From Desulfurococcales archaeon ex4484_217_1 (lineage in GTDB: Archaea > Thermoproteota > Thermoprotei_A > EX4484-217-1): a DNA stretch of 5,316 nucleotides. The notes under the pieces are model-generated. The model was not told the DNA's origin. It saw nothing but the letters and a program-made list of their open reading frames with translations, and did no database searches. Numbering within the stretch: position 1 is the stretch's first letter; each line of letters starts with the position of its first letter. Below are positions 4,943-5,316 of this stretch, piece after piece. The stretch is taken from contig NJED01000043.1 of the NCBI GenBank assembly GCA_002254745.1, positions 1 through 5,316 of the forward strand. Direction: 5' to 3'. The translations under genes were made by a program, and so were the position numbers.

Positions 4943-5316
4943 ATGGAAACGGCAGCATTACCTCCAGAACTTGGCCCAGCATTAGCCGTGGTTGGTGGTG
5001 CAGTAGCTTTAGCAGGCGGATTAGCCGGCTCATCGGTGGGTGTAGGTATAGCAGGATCAGCTGGAGCAGCGACAGTATCGGAGGATCCTAAGCAGTTCAG
5101 AAACGTGCTACTACTAGCATCTTTGCCGATGACGCAAACATTCTATGGACTAATAATCTTACTATATGTCGTTACGCAAGTTCTGCCAATATTCCAAAAC
5201 ATTACAGACCCTGCAATTGCTTTCCAGAAAGGGTTAATGGTTTTAGGTATAGGCTTGATCGGCGGCTTTGCTGAAGGGTTTTCGGCAGCCTATCAGGGTG
5301 TTACATGTTCTTCAGG
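4943..5316 (+). CDS. atpK: A/V-type ATP synthase subunit K (rotor ring proteolipid), C-terminus cut by window edge
   Basis: 124 complete codons are visible, with no stop before the right edge. Three membrane helices can be seen: about 12-37 (Gly/Ala-rich, GLAGSSVGVGIAGSAGAATV), 55-79 (VLLLASLPMTQTFYGLIILL) and 97-120. The cytoplasmic loop SEDPKQFRN is the typical hairpin turn of V-type c subunits. The third helix starts a second hairpin, so the full protein should have four helices, as in the roughly 16-kDa K subunits. LPMTQTFYG matches the E. hirae Na+-binding LPGTQGLYG (L61, T64, Q65, Y68), and Q118 in SAAYQG matches its Q110. The first hairpin has no buried acid; the essential Glu should be in helix four, outside the window. 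The ring carries ions past subunit I. The sequence favours Na+ coupling, but this is not proven. Confidence 0.93.
   Translation, partial: METAALPPELGPALAVVGGAVALAGGLAGSSVGVGIAGSAGAATVSEDPKQFRNVLLLASLPMTQTFYGLIILLYVVTQVLPIFQNITDPAIAFQKGLMVLGIGLIGGFAEGFSAAYQGVTCSS

Noticed and set aside
1..5316. CRISPR array, tRNA or rRNA genes
   Set aside because: No regularly spaced repeats and no tRNA- or rRNA-like stretches were seen on either strand.

Overview
The window looks like a piece of a hyperthermophilic archaeal chromosome, most likely from the Thermoproteota (crenarchaeotes). The evidence is AT-rich DNA, archaeal TATA-type promoters, purine-rich Shine-Dalgarno (SD) sites of the AGGTG type, the start of an archaeal A/V-type ATPase operon, and a TnpB-like protein of a type I associate with crenarchaea. 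The exact genus cannot be fixed from this sequence.

Layout. (1) Positions 1-895, minus strand: a two-gene cassette. A small AbrB-like protein is followed, through a 4-base ATGA overlap, by a TnpB-like (IS605 OrfB) protein that runs off the left edge. (2) Positions about 947-1165: a gene-free but information-rich stretch. It holds a GC-rich, foldable island (about 981-1068) with repeated TGATGAACC, then a 10-bp perfect inverted repeat centred on the probable trxB TATA box. (3) Positions 1166-2137, plus strand: thioredoxin reductase. (4) Positions 2151-2396, minus strand: a stand-alone FeoA-domain protein, convergent with trxB. (5) From 2566 to the right edge, plus strand: the first three genes of an A/V-type ATP synthase operon, atpH (peripheral stalk), atpI (membrane stator, 667 aa) and atpK (rotor proteolipid, cut by the edge).

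How the genes work together. The atp genes encode the stator/rotor part of one machine: H forms the peripheral stalk with subunit E (not in the window), I forms the ion half-channels and holds two conserved arginines, and K forms the rotor ring. The visible part of K carries a Na+-type ligand set (L61, T64, Q65, Y68, Q118) but has no acidic residue in its first hairpin. It is therefore probably a double-hairpin subunit with one ion-binding site per four helices. trxB and feoA are housekeeping redox and iron genes with no obvious link to the ATPase.

The least explained part is the left third: an AbrB-TnpB operon with no visible transposase partner, facing a GC-rich structured element that could be a guide RNA-like (omega-RNA) scaffold, a transposon-end remnant or another non-coding RNA.
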